50,089 nucleotides of DNA from Pyrinomonadaceae bacterium (GTDB lineage: Bacteria; Acidobacteriota; Blastocatellia; Pyrinomonadales; Pyrinomonadaceae): positions 1-50,089 of the forward strand of contig JAVEDP010000027.1 in the NCBI GenBank assembly GCA_030841085.1, given 5' to 3'. Below the pieces are notes generated by a model. The model searched no databases. It had not been told where the DNA came from and saw only the letters and a program-made list of their open reading frames with translations. A program made the position numbers and the translations under genes. Positions 1 through 8,364 of this stretch are shown in pieces; positions within the stretch are counted from its first letter, which is position 1; each line of letters begins with the position of its first letter.

Positions 1-10
1 TGTTAACCAC

Positions 11-46
11 TATGAGCGGGGGCAAGCCCGCCTTTCCGACCTCGAG
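11..46. repeat. REP-like half element (GCGGGGGCAAGCC family), partial
   Basis: This short stretch contains GCGGGGGCAAGCC followed by CGCCTTTCCGACC. It matches closely the right arm of the inverted-repeat element at 5006-5083. Only one arm lies in the window, so the partner may be upstream of base 1. It sits directly in front of the PfkB gene. Confidence 0.6.
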
Positions 47-66
47 CTTTCGACCTGGATGACTCT

Positions 67-1041
67 ATGCGGTTTCCGTTTCATTTGCCTGACAACAAAC
101 AGTTCGATGCGGTGGGCTTTGGACTGAACGCGGTCGATCACTTGATCGTCGTTCCTGAATATCCTGCGTTCGATACCAAGACTCGTTTTCTTGAACACAA
201 ACAGACCGCGGGTGGGCAGACAGCTACGGCAATGGTCGCGCTGCAACGGCTGGGTTTGAAGACTGCCTACGCGGGCCGCTTTGGTTCCGATGCGGAGGGC
301 CAATTCGGTTTCCGCGCCTTGCAGGATGAAGGCGTCGATTGTGAATTCGCAGAAGTGATCGAAGGCGCGCGCAATCAACTTGCATTCATCATCGTCGATG
401 CCCGCAACGGCGAGCGCACCATCATTTGGGATCGCGATGAGCGCGTTTCTTATCAAGCGGAAGAGGCGCCACTGGCTTTGGCAACGCGTGGGCGCGTCCT
501 GCATCTCGATGCTCACGATCCGCTGGCATGTGTGCGCATGGCCCAGGCGGCGCGCGCTGCGGGCACCATCGTTTCTGCTGACATCGACAACATTTATGAC
601 GGACTGCCGGAGCTGCTGCCGCTGATTGATATTCTGATCACGTCCGCAGAGTTTCCCCATCGCTTAACCGGCATCGCGGATGAACGCGCGTCGCTCGTCG
701 AACTGAAAGCCCGTTATGGCTGCGCGATTGTAGGTCTGACCAAAGGCGTGCGGGGCGCCGTGGTTTTTTGCGCAGGACAGTTTCTCGAATCGCCGGCCTG
801 TAAGGTTCCGCAACGTTGCCGCGATACGACTGGCGCGGGCGACGCGTTTCACGGCGGCTTTCTTTTTGGTTTGCTGACCGGCGAAGATATGGAAACGAGT
901 TTGCAGTTGGGCAACGCCGTAGCTGCGCTCAAGTGCCGCGATTTAGGCGCGCGCACTGCGCTGCCAAGCGGGAATGAATTATCGAATTTCTTGAGAGCAA
1001 CCATATTCTCAAAAACTATTAGACAGGATTTTACAGAATGA
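67..1041 (+). CDS. PfkB-family carbohydrate/nucleoside kinase
   Basis: The 324-residue product is a ribokinase-fold (PfkB) sugar or nucleoside kinase, a cytosolic enzyme that transfers the ATP gamma-phosphate to a sugar hydroxyl. The N-terminal substrate lid begins with DAVGFGLNAVDHL, and the GGQTATAMVALQRLG stretch matches PfkB signature 1. The C-terminal signature DTTGAGDAFHGG spans residues 253-264, with D259 as the expected catalytic base and GAG as the anion hole. Length is normal for the family. Substrate cannot be read from sequence. The last few codons (RQDFTE and the stop) lie inside an inverted repeat that starts near 1021, so the C-terminus seems to have been supplied by a repeat element. 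ATG 67 was chosen because it begins the fold directly; no strong ribosome-binding site is visible. Confidence 0.88.
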   Translation: MRFPFHLPDNKQFDAVGFGLNAVDHLIVVPEYPAFDTKTRFLEHKQTAGGQTATAMVALQRLGLKTAYAGRFGSDAEGQFGFRALQDEGVDCEFAEVIEGARNQLAFIIVDARNGERTIIWDRDERVSYQAEEAPLALATRGRVLHLDAHDPLACVRMAQAARAAGTIVSADIDNIYDGLPELLPLIDILITSAEFPHRLTGIADERASLVELKARYGCAIVGLTKGVRGAVVFCAGQFLESPACKVPQRCRDTTGAGDAFHGGFLFGLLTGEDMETSLQLGNAVAALKCRDLGARTALPSGNELSNFLRATIFSKTIRQDFTE

Positions 1042-1132
1042 ACAAGATGGCAGGAACAAGCTCAAGTCAGTCATTAACTACTTGACTGTCTAACGGCTTT
1101 CATTCTGTTAATCTTGTGAATTCTGTCCTAAA
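1021..1132. repeat. Inverted repeat of the GACAGGATT type
   Basis: The left arm (about 1021-1050, AGACAGGATTTTACAGAATG followed by AACAAGATGG) is an imperfect reverse complement of the right arm (about 1099-1132, containing CTGTTAATCTTGTGAATTCT). About 50 bases separate the arms. The left arm overlaps the end of the PfkB gene and the right arm ends about 20 bases before the FMN reductase start. The transcript could fold into a long hairpin and might act as a weak terminator or mRNA stabiliser, which is inference. Confidence 0.65.
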
Positions 1133-1152
1133 AAATCAATTGAGGTATCCTA

Positions 1153-1758
1153 GTGGAAAAGCTATTTCTGCCGGTTCTTTTGGGCACCTATCGCAAACAA
1201 CGAAACAGCGTACATCCCGCCAGGTGGCTAGTCGGCGAGATGGAGAAGAGGCCCGAGATTGAAACAAAATTATTCGATGTCGGCGATTTCGTAATGCCTC
1301 GCGACGATTACGGCCAGGCGATCAAGGATCTCTTTCCCGAATGGAGAGACGCAATAATTCGCGCAGACGGATTAGTAATCGTTACACCAGAATATAACCA
1401 TGGTTATCCTGGTCCATTGAAAGCCGTCTTGGATTTGTTACTCAGAGAGTATGTACACAAAGCCGTTGCCTTCGTCGGCGTTTCTGCGACTCTCTGGGGT
1501 GGTACACGAGTCATCGAAGCCCTGGTGACTACGGTGCGCGAGCTGGGTCTGGCGGTTACATTTTCAGACCTAAACTTTCCGAAGGTGCAGAAGACTTTCG
1601 ACGCCGAAGGAAAACTTTTAGATCCGGCTTTTGAGAAACGCGCCAGTGAGTTTTTGGATGAATTGATTTGGATGAGCCGCACCTTGAAGTGGGGGCGGGA
1701 GAATGTGCCGTCGAAATTTCACCCGGGCAAAACAACATTAGAGGATAATGACAGTTAG
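1153..1758 (+). CDS. NADPH-dependent FMN reductase family protein
   Basis: The 201-residue product has the flavodoxin-like fold of NAD(P)H-dependent FMN/quinone reductases. The phosphate-binding loop near the N-terminus reads LLGTYRKQRNS, and the flavin-contacting signature TPEYNHGYPGPLK begins at residue 78. A later VGVSATLWGGTR segment matches the second flavin loop. It is expected to be a cytosolic, FMN-dependent reductase of quinones, azo compounds or metals; the physiological substrate is not evident. The start is GTG 1153, preceded by TGAGGTATCCTA, a weak ribosome-binding site. It is separated from PfkB by an inverted repeat and is probably a separate transcription unit. Confidence 0.87.
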   Translation: MEKLFLPVLLGTYRKQRNSVHPARWLVGEMEKRPEIETKLFDVGDFVMPRDDYGQAIKDLFPEWRDAIIRADGLVIVTPEYNHGYPGPLKAVLDLLLREYVHKAVAFVGVSATLWGGTRVIEALVTTVRELGLAVTFSDLNFPKVQKTFDAEGKLLDPAFEKRASEFLDELIWMSRTLKWGRENVPSKFHPGKTTLEDNDS

Positions 1759-1765
1759 CTTCGAA

Positions 1766-1927
1766 GCGGCTTGGCCGTCTGATGTGCGGAAGGTCTCTGA
1801 CCTTCCGTCAGCTTGACCGTTTATCAGGGGTGCGCCCTAAATCGACTGCACAAGGGGCCTAGCCCCGAATTTATTTTTTATCGAACGGAAGGTCAGAGAC
1901 CTTCCGCACATCAGACGGCAAAGCCGC
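1766..1927. repeat. REPIN-like element, family I, copy A
   Basis: Two inverted arms bound this 160-base element. The left arm reads GCGGCTTGGCCGTCTGATG then TGCGGAAGGTC and its own small hairpin; the right arm is the near-perfect reverse complement ending in CAGACGGCAAAGCCGC. The middle holds a further short hairpin (GGGGCCTAGCCCC). Related copies lie at 27037-27193, 46105-46274 and 48445-48601, and the same arms flank a transposase gene at 43487-44178. Confidence 0.85.
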
Positions 1928-1978
1928 GGACCTAACCGTACTTTGTAAGCGGCGTCGAGCCGCCGCAGTCCAAATCTT

Positions 1979-2668
1979 TCAGGCTGCAGTCGGCGCGGCA
2001 ATCGCCAGATGTTTTTTGAATAGATCCAACACACGTCGCCAGGCATCGGCTGCTGCTTCGGCGTCGTAAACCTCGGGCCGCGTGTCGTTAAAGAAGGCGT
2101 GATCGGCGTCGTAGCTCACCACCTCAATCGGCAGATTGTATTTACGCGCGGCTTCTTTCAATCCATTTACCTTTTCCGGATTTATCCAGCTGTCGCGTTC
2201 GCCGGCGATGAAGAGCGTCGGTACGGCTAAATTTTTCAATACTGACTCTTCAGGAATGTCGCCATAAAAAGGCGCGGCCGCACTCAACTCGTTGATCTCA
2301 CAAGCGGCGCGCAAAGCAAACGTGCCGCCCATGCAGTAGCCCGTGATGCCAAACTTCTGCAAATTATATTTCGCTTCAGCCATCGCGATCGTTTGGCGAA
2401 TTGTTTCCACGCCGTCTTCAATCGCCAACGCCTGCATCATCTGCCCAGCTTCTTCCGAATTCTTCGCCAGTTTGCCGCGATAAAGATCGGGAGCCAAACA
2501 AAGATAGCCTTCGTTTGCGTAGCGTCCGGCGATGTCGCGTATGTGATCGTTAATGCCCCACCATTCCTGAATCAGTATGACGGCTGCCGCGGAATCTTCC
2601 TCGGGGCGCGCAACGTACGCAGTGGTCGCACCGTACGAAGTGTTCAGATCGAGTGTTTCAGTTTTCAT
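1979..2668 (-). CDS. Dienelactone hydrolase family protein
   Basis: The 229-residue product is an alpha/beta hydrolase of the dienelactone hydrolase family. The nucleophile elbow GYCMGG places the catalytic cysteine at C112; D159 (GERDSW) and H190 (DADHAFFND) complete the triad, and E35 in QEWWG corresponds to the glutamate that activates the cysteine in the family. Length is typical and there is no signal peptide, so it should be cytosolic. Classical members open dienelactones in chlorocatechol breakdown, but no other gene of that pathway is nearby, so the substrate is open. Transcribed opposite to its left neighbour, with a repeat-filled gap of nearly 600 bases upstream. Confidence 0.9.
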   Translation of the reverse strand: MKTETLDLNTSYGATTAYVARPEEDSAAAVILIQEWWGINDHIRDIAGRYANEGYLCLAPDLYRGKLAKNSEEAGQMMQALAIEDGVETIRQTIAMAEAKYNLQKFGITGYCMGGTFALRAACEINELSAAAPFYGDIPEESVLKNLAVPTLFIAGERDSWINPEKVNGLKEAARKYNLPIEVVSYDADHAFFNDTRPEVYDAEAAADAWRRVLDLFKKHLAIAAPTAA

Positions 2669-2780
2669 GACAAGTATCCTTGATCAATTTAGGTTAAGAA
2701 TTGTGAGAAGCATTATAGTTTAAAGGTAAGGCGCGTTGTAGGAAGCCACGCTCGATTCGCTACTGGATCAAGCTGAACTC

Positions 2781-2944
2781 CAGGTCCGAAGGACCGGAAG
2801 TTAGTAGCCCCCGTCCGTTAGGGCGGGGGTCGAGATGTGAGGTTGCGTCACGGTTCGTGCCGGCCCTTCGGGCCTCTACGTTTTCGACGCGTGATTTTCC
2901 ACGCCCTCACGGACGTGGCTATTAACTCCCGGTCCTTCGGACCT
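2781..2944. repeat. REPIN-like element, family III, copy 1
   Basis: The left arm starts CAGGTCCGAAGGACCGGAAG and continues TTAGTAGCCCCCGTCC; the right arm runs from about 2908 (CCCTCACGGACGTGGCTATT) to 2944 and ends GGTCCTTCGGACCT. A second full copy is at 19561-19740, and an extra right-arm end occurs at 3126-3142. The rest of the 2669-3259 gap holds the hairpin listed separately and no convincing gene. Confidence 0.8.
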
Positions 2945-3039
2945 ACAGCGGGTGCCAGATCTAAACTGAACCGCGCGCGAAGTTCACCACTCGAATTGGA
3001 CGGCCCGTAATCGACGGGTGTTCGCGCTCCGCGCTCATT

Positions 3040-3100
3040 GCGGGCGGGTCGAGCACCCCAACAGATTGAACAACATCTGTTGGGGACCCCGCCCGCCCGC
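3040..3100. repeat. Long GC-rich hairpin
   Basis: GCGGGCGGGTC (3040-3050) can pair with the C-rich block ending at 3100, and inside it CCCCAACAGAT (3056-3066) pairs perfectly with ATCTGTTGGGG (3075-3085) around a short loop. It lies between family III repeat ends and upstream of the amidohydrolase gene. It may be a terminator-like structure or the core of another palindromic element. Confidence 0.6.
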
Positions 3101-3259
3101 GGTCCCAGTAAGATTACTCCTTATTCCCGGTCCTTCGGACCTGCAGCATGCGGTCGTTTTAAAACTCAACTATCACCTTCGGCCTTACAATTTCTTTGGA
3201 GCAAGTGATATAAATCTCACGCTCTGTAACCACATCTTTCGCCATTCGAGCCAAAGCAA

Positions 3260-4948
3260 ATGAAACCTGGTTTTCTGCTGGTCCTAATCATTTCTGTGTT
3301 TGTGTTTTCGCCCGCGACGGCGCGAGTTCAACCCGCCGATTTGGTTTTGCGAAACGGGAATTTCTACACCGTCAACGACCGTCAACCTAACGCACAGGCC
3401 GTCGCCGTGAAAGGCGACCGCATCATCTTCGTTGGTTCGAATCGCGACGTGCAAAAGTACATTGGCAAGAACACGCGCGTCGTTGATCTGAAAGACGAGA
3501 CAGTTGTGCCGGGCATGACTGACGCGCATCACCATCTCGAAGGCGTCGGCTTTCGAGAAATGACGCTCAACCTCGAAGGCGTCAACAGCCTTGAAGAATT
3601 TTTGGCGAAAGTCAAAGCGCGCGTGGACCAGGCGCGCCCCGGCGAGTGGGTAACCGGCCGCGGTTGGATTGAAACGTTTTGGCAGCCGCCAGTGTTTCCG
3701 ACGCGCTGGGACCTCGACAAAGTCGCGCCCAACAATCCGGTCGTGCTCACGCGCGCGGACGGACACGGGATAGTCGTTAACAGCGCAGCGTTGAAGGCAG
3801 CCCGCATCGATAAAAACACTGCGAACCCTTTCGGCGGTGAAATATCGAAAGACAAACAGAACGGAGAGCCGAACGGCATGTTACTCGATGCCGCTCAAGG
3901 GCTGGTGCGGAATTACATTCCGGCAACCACACCTGCTGACGATGAGCGCGCGATCCTGCTGGGTGTGAACCGCGATGTGAGTTTGGGTTGGACGCAGGTT
4001 CAGAATCCCGGGGGCAGTTATGGGGACATTGAGCTGTACAAAAAACTTTACGCCGCCGGTCAGATCAAGTTACGCATTTACAAAGCTGTCTCGGCGCCGG
4101 GGCTCGAAGCGCAACGGCTTTTCCATGATGGTCCAATAGTGGGCGCCTACGACAATCGCTTGACGGTCCGCTCGATCAAACTCTACGCCGACGGTTCTCT
4201 CGGCTCGCGCAGCGCGGCGTTGCTGGCCCCGTATTCTGACAAGCCGGACACTTCCGGTTTCCTGACGATTAAAGAAGAAACGCTGCAGCCAATTTTGCAG
4301 CAGGCTTTGCGCGCTGGCATTCAAGTGTTGACGCATGCGATTGGCGACCGCGGCAACCGCTTCATCATCGACGAATACGAAAAGGCGATGAAGGCGGTGC
4401 CAAAGGCTGAATGGAAAATCAAGGAACCACGCTGGCGGGTCGAGCATTCGCAGATCGTCAATCCAGCGGATATTCCGCGCTTTGCGAAACTCGGCATTAT
4501 TCCTTCCATGCAAGCGTCGCATGCGATCGGCGATTTGCATTTCGCTCCAGCGCGCTTGGGAATTGAACGACTTGCGGGCGCCTACGCCTGGCAGAGTTTT
4601 GTTAAATCCGGGTCGATTATTCCCGGCGGCTCCGACGCTCCGGTCGAACGCGGCGAGCCGATGATCGAGTTTTATGCGGCCGTGACGCGCAAAGATTTGA
4701 AAGGATTTTCAGGTGCAGGTTGGCATCCGGAAGAGGTATTGACGCGCGAGCAGGCGATTAAGATGTTTACCATCTGGGCTGCTTATGCGGCGTTTGAAGA
4801 GGAGCTGCGCGGTTCGATAGAGGTTGGCAAGTTGGCAGACTTTACGGTGCTGTCCGCCGACATTATGAAGATTCCGGAGGCCGACATTCTGAAGACGCGC
4901 TGCTTGATGACGATCATCGGCGGCGAGATTGTTTACGAAGCGAAATAG
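3260..4948 (+). CDS. Secreted amidohydrolase family protein (YtcJ-like)
   Basis: The 562-residue product is a metal-dependent amidohydrolase of the YtcJ/N-substituted formamide deformylase-like group. Residues 1-22 form a signal peptide (hydrophobic LLVLIISVFVF, then SPATA). The composite beta-sandwich starts with DLVLRNGNFYTVN, and the first metal motif is TDAHHHLEG near residues 88-95. Later metal-site features are HAIGDRGN, EHSQIVNP and GGSDAPVERGEP. Length fits the family, in which many members act on amides or formamides; substrate is unknown. Because of the signal peptide it probably acts in the periplasm. It stands alone, between repeat-filled gaps. Confidence 0.88.
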   Translation: MKPGFLLVLIISVFVFSPATARVQPADLVLRNGNFYTVNDRQPNAQAVAVKGDRIIFVGSNRDVQKYIGKNTRVVDLKDETVVPGMTDAHHHLEGVGFREMTLNLEGVNSLEEFLAKVKARVDQARPGEWVTGRGWIETFWQPPVFPTRWDLDKVAPNNPVVLTRADGHGIVVNSAALKAARIDKNTANPFGGEISKDKQNGEPNGMLLDAAQGLVRNYIPATTPADDERAILLGVNRDVSLGWTQVQNPGGSYGDIELYKKLYAAGQIKLRIYKAVSAPGLEAQRLFHDGPIVGAYDNRLTVRSIKLYADGSLGSRSAALLAPYSDKPDTSGFLTIKEETLQPILQQALRAGIQVLTHAIGDRGNRFIIDEYEKAMKAVPKAEWKIKEPRWRVEHSQIVNPADIPRFAKLGIIPSMQASHAIGDLHFAPARLGIERLAGAYAWQSFVKSGSIIPGGSDAPVERGEPMIEFYAAVTRKDLKGFSGAGWHPEEVLTREQAIKMFTIWAAYAAFEEELRGSIEVGKLADFTVLSADIMKIPEADILKTRCLMTIIGGEIVYEAK

Positions 4949-5005
4949 AAAGAGTCGCAGAGCGGCAAGTTCTCTCGAGTTAAAGGGCTAGTGAGGAAGT
5001 CCTCG

Positions 5006-5083
5006 AGGTCGGGAAGGGTGGTTTACCCCCGCCGCGTCGAATGCTACTCAATCTCAAGCGGGGGCAAGCCACCCTTCCCGACC
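5006..5083. repeat. Inverted repeat, GCGGGGGCAAGCC family
   Basis: The left arm AGGTCGGGAAGGGTGGTTTA (continuing CCCCCGC) and the right arm GCGGGGGCAAGCCACCCTTC (continuing CCGACC) are nearly perfect reverse complements around a 25-base loop. A further arm occurs at 11-46. It fills most of the gap between the amidohydrolase and the aminotransferase genes. Confidence 0.75.
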
Positions 5084-5130
5084 ATGAGAATGTTTGAGTC
5101 AAATTGAATCTTCAAACTGGAAAGGTCGCA

Positions 5131-6471
5131 ATGGTAAATACTCCGGCGAACAAATCAATGCATGCAATCACGCCCAATCGCCGCAAGTTTCTGTCCCTTG
5201 CCGGGAAGAGTCTCGGCCTTGCGGCGCTTTCTTCCGCAACCGTCGCTTCGCTTCTAAAAGAAGTTGTTGCCGCGTCTAAGAGCATCGCGCATCTCACGCC
5301 GGAACAAGCGGCGATGGATGAAGACTACTGGTCCATCATTCAAAATTCCTTTTCGGTAACGCGTGGCATCATCAATCTAAACAACGGCGGCGTTTCACCC
5401 AGCCCGCGCCTCGTCACCGAAGCGCTGGTGCGTTACATCTGGCAACAGGAAGACGCCACTGCTTACACGATGTGGCAGATACTCGAGCCGCAGTCGGAAA
5501 CGATTCGCACCGGGCTCGCTGAAATGTTTGGCTGCGACCGCGAAGAGATCGCGATCACGCGCAACGCTTCCGAGTCGCTGGAAGTTTTGCTGATGGGCAT
5601 GGATTTCAAATCCGGCGATGAAATCCTTACGACGACGCAGGACTATCCGCGCATGCTCACGACTTTGCGCCAGCGGGAAAAACGCGAAGGCCTGGTGCTG
5701 AAGCTGGTCCAGATACCCATTCCGCCGAAAAATTTAGCCGAGATAACGGCGGCGTTTGCCAGGGGAATTACCAGCCGCACGCGCCTGATCCTGATGGCCC
5801 ACCAGGTAAATATCACCGGCCAGATCACGCCGGTTAAGGCCGTGTGCGAGATGGCCCGCGCGAAAGGAATCGAAACCGTCGTCGATGGCGCGCATTCATT
5901 TGCGCAGTTTAATTTCCAACAGAAAGATCTTGGCTGCGATTACTTTGGCACAAGCCTGCACAAGTGGCTCTATGCACCCAAGGGCACCGGTTTGCTTTTC
6001 GTTAAGCGCGACAAGATTGCGAAAATTTGGCCGTTGATGGCCGCCGAATCAAAACAAGCGAATGACATACGCAAGTTTGAAGAGATTGGCACGCACTCGG
6101 CCGCGCCGAAACTCGCCATCGGCGAAGCGTTACTCTTTCACAACGGTATTGGCGGTAAGCGGAAGGAAGCACGGCTCAGATACTTGTCGCGCTACTGGAT
6201 GAACCGTTTGAAAGATTTGCCTAAGGTTCGCTTCAACACCTCATTCGATCCGCAGCAGTCCTGCGCCATTGCCAACGTAGACATTGCGGGTGTGAATCCG
6301 AGCGCAATCGGAAGTTACCTGTTCGACAAGCATCGCATATTTACCACGCCAATTATTCATGAAGAGTTTCAGGGCCTGCGGATTACTCCAAACGTTTACA
6401 CGACCTTGGCCGAGCTGGATCGTTTTAGCAATGTGATGGAATCGATCGCGCGTAAGGGCTTGCCTGCATGA
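5131..6471 (+). CDS. Tat-exported class V aminotransferase (isopenicillin N epimerase-like)
   Basis: The product is a PLP-dependent fold-type I enzyme of the class V aminotransferase/cysteine desulfurase superfamily, 446 residues from ATG 5131. That start is preferred because GGAAAGG lies 6-12 bases upstream; an in-frame TTG at 5104 would lengthen it by nine residues. The N-terminus carries a twin-arginine motif, NRRKFLSLAGKS, followed by a hydrophobic stretch, so export by Tat is likely. The PLP-binding lysine is K278 in TSLHKWLYAPKG, and VDGAHSF supplies the aspartate that contacts the pyridine nitrogen. Its stop overlaps the next start (ATGA), so the two genes are translationally coupled. 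Reaction unknown; epimerase or lyase activity is as likely as transamination. Confidence 0.87.
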   Translation: MVNTPANKSMHAITPNRRKFLSLAGKSLGLAALSSATVASLLKEVVAASKSIAHLTPEQAAMDEDYWSIIQNSFSVTRGIINLNNGGVSPSPRLVTEALVRYIWQQEDATAYTMWQILEPQSETIRTGLAEMFGCDREEIAITRNASESLEVLLMGMDFKSGDEILTTTQDYPRMLTTLRQREKREGLVLKLVQIPIPPKNLAEITAAFARGITSRTRLILMAHQVNITGQITPVKAVCEMARAKGIETVVDGAHSFAQFNFQQKDLGCDYFGTSLHKWLYAPKGTGLLFVKRDKIAKIWPLMAAESKQANDIRKFEEIGTHSAAPKLAIGEALLFHNGIGGKRKEARLRYLSRYWMNRLKDLPKVRFNTSFDPQQSCAIANVDIAGVNPSAIGSYLFDKHRIFTTPIIHEEFQGLRITPNVYTTLAELDRFSNVMESIARKGLPA

Positions 6472-8210
6472 CGACGAGCATCACGAGACGTCAATTAATT
6501 GCGGGAGGCCTCAAGGCTGGCGTCGGCTTGGCGGTGCTTCACCAATTTTCGGCGGGCGGGCGCACCCTAATCGCAGCTTCAGTAAGTTATCAAAAGGCGT
6601 TGTCCCCCGCCTTGCAAGCGGCCTATAAACGTCTCGATGAGTTCATTGCGCGACACATGGACGAGACGGGCGCGCCCGGAATGACGCTGGCGCTGACAAA
6701 TCGCGAACGTCTGTTGCGCACTTCGCAATACGGATTTGCGGACGTCAAAGCAAGGATCAAAGTCCAGCCGGAAACTCTTTTCGAAATTGGCTCCATTTCG
6801 AAATCTTTTGTTGCCATTGCGATTCTGCAAGTCGTAGACGAAGGCAAACTCGACCTCAACAAGCCAGTCAAAGATTATTTGCCGTGGCTGAAACTGGAAT
6901 CGAGCTATGCGCCGTTCACGACCCATCATTTGTTGAGCCACACGGCGGGCCTGTCAGGCGTTCCCTTGTTGATGCGCGTGGCGACCACTACATTGCGCGT
7001 TGGTTTCGAGCCGGGAACGAAATGGCTATATTCGAATATTGGGTACGTGCTGCTGGGATTTCTGTTGGAATCGATTGAGAAACGGCCATTCGCCGAAGTC
7101 ATGCGCCGCCGCGTTTTGGATCCGCTGGGCATGAACACAAGCGTGCCGGTCATCAGTGCGGCAATTCGAGATCGGACCGCGGTCGGTTATGGACCATTGA
7201 AGTTAGATCGGCCATTTCCGCCGCACGGAAAACTGGCCGAAGCACCGTGGGTTGACGTCGCCGAAGCCGCGGGCAGCATTGCTGCGACGGCAAACGACAT
7301 GAGCAATTACTTGCGTCTGTTATTGAATCGCGGCGTTGGGCCAAAAGGCCGCGTGCTATCTGATAAAGGTTTTGAGTTGCTAATTAAGCCCGTGATTAAA
7401 TCTCCCTTTCGCGGTGAGGACGCCAGCTACGCTTATGGCTTATGGGTGAGCGAAAAAGATGGCCACACCTTGCTGCGTCATACAGGCGGCATGGTGGCTT
7501 TTAGTTCGGCGATGCACGCCGACTTGAACGATGACCTGGCGGCGTTCGCATCAGTAAACGCTTCGCTCCAGGGCGGCTATCGGCCGGTTGTAGTTGCGCG
7601 ATATGCGGTTGAGTTGTTGAGCGCCGCGGCAAGAAACAAAGAATTGCCGGCGCCGCCACCTTCGCCACTTGCAGCTGATAAAATTGCAAACGCTGCGGAG
7701 TATGCGGGAACGTTCAACGCTTCGGATGGCGACGAACTTATGCTTGTGAGCCAGGGCGACAAGCTAAGTTTGCAACATGCCGGCGCTGTTACCATTCTCG
7801 AACGCGCCGCGCCAGATCTCTTTTATGTAAAGCATCCTGACTGGGATCTGTTTCTGCTTGGCTTCAGCCGGGAGCAAGGCAAAGTTGCGGAAGCATTTCA
7901 TGGCGGGCGCTGGTGGACCAACGAACGTTACACTGGTCCGAAAACTTTTCAGTATCCGGCGGAGTGGAATGCCTATGCCGGCCATTATCATTCTGATAGT
8001 CCGTGGTACGAAAGCACGCGGCTGGTCGTACGCAAAGGCCAACTGCTCGTTGAAGGCTTGCAACCACTGGAGCCAATTGAGCCGCGCGTGTTCCGGGTGC
8101 CGGGTCAGGGCGTTGACGTTGATCGAGTCGTTTTTGATACGATAGTGGACAGTCGCGCCATGCGAGTGAACTATTCAGGCATCGAGTTTTTCCGCGCGTG
8201 GACAGCTTAA
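6468..8210 (+). CDS. Serine hydrolase, beta-lactamase class C/penicillin-binding family
   Basis: The 580-residue product has a class C beta-lactamase-like (DD-peptidase/esterase) domain at residues about 40-390. The active-site motifs are visible: S109-x-x-K112 in GSISKSF, the tyrosine motif Y188-S-N190 in YSNIGY, and HTGG at 338-341 in place of KTG. About 190 further residues resemble the C-terminal lipocalin-like or DUF3471-type extension found in this family. The N-terminus, TRRQLIAGGLKAGVGLAVL, looks like a Tat or Sec signal. It overlaps the aminotransferase gene by four bases, so both exported enzymes are probably made together, perhaps acting on D-amino acid or peptide substrates (inference). 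Confidence 0.88.
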   Translation: MTTSITRRQLIAGGLKAGVGLAVLHQFSAGGRTLIAASVSYQKALSPALQAAYKRLDEFIARHMDETGAPGMTLALTNRERLLRTSQYGFADVKARIKVQPETLFEIGSISKSFVAIAILQVVDEGKLDLNKPVKDYLPWLKLESSYAPFTTHHLLSHTAGLSGVPLLMRVATTTLRVGFEPGTKWLYSNIGYVLLGFLLESIEKRPFAEVMRRRVLDPLGMNTSVPVISAAIRDRTAVGYGPLKLDRPFPPHGKLAEAPWVDVAEAAGSIAATANDMSNYLRLLLNRGVGPKGRVLSDKGFELLIKPVIKSPFRGEDASYAYGLWVSEKDGHTLLRHTGGMVAFSSAMHADLNDDLAAFASVNASLQGGYRPVVVARYAVELLSAAARNKELPAPPPSPLAADKIANAAEYAGTFNASDGDELMLVSQGDKLSLQHAGAVTILERAAPDLFYVKHPDWDLFLLGFSREQGKVAEAFHGGRWWTNERYTGPKTFQYPAEWNAYAGHYHSDSPWYESTRLVVRKGQLLVEGLQPLEPIEPRVFRVPGQGVDVDRVVFDTIVDSRAMRVNYSGIEFFRAWTA

Positions 8211-8216
8211 GAAGAG

Positions 8217-8324
8217 TATCCGCAGATTTCGCAGATTACACACATTCAGCAAAAAACCTACATGGGCGCTCAGCAGGTTTTATCTTCTTACGAAATCTGT
8301 GGAATCTGCGTAATCTGCGGATTA
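8217..8324. repeat. Inverted repeat, ATCCGCAGATT family
   Basis: Left arm 8217-8241 (TATCCGCAGATTTCGCAGAT) and right arm 8292-8324 (ending GTAATCTGCGGATTA) are imperfect reverse complements with a loop of about 50 bases. It begins just seven bases after the serine hydrolase stop codon and ends some 27 bases before the ribosome-binding site of the methyltransferase gene. Confidence 0.7.
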
Positions 8325-8364
8325 AAAGTAGTTTCATAAACCCATACAACAGGAGAGTTTCATC

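Noticed and set aside
3018-3263. 81-residue frame before the amidohydrolase
   Set aside because: It is made of repeat and hairpin sequence, and overlaps the true start region; the peptide is not protein-like.
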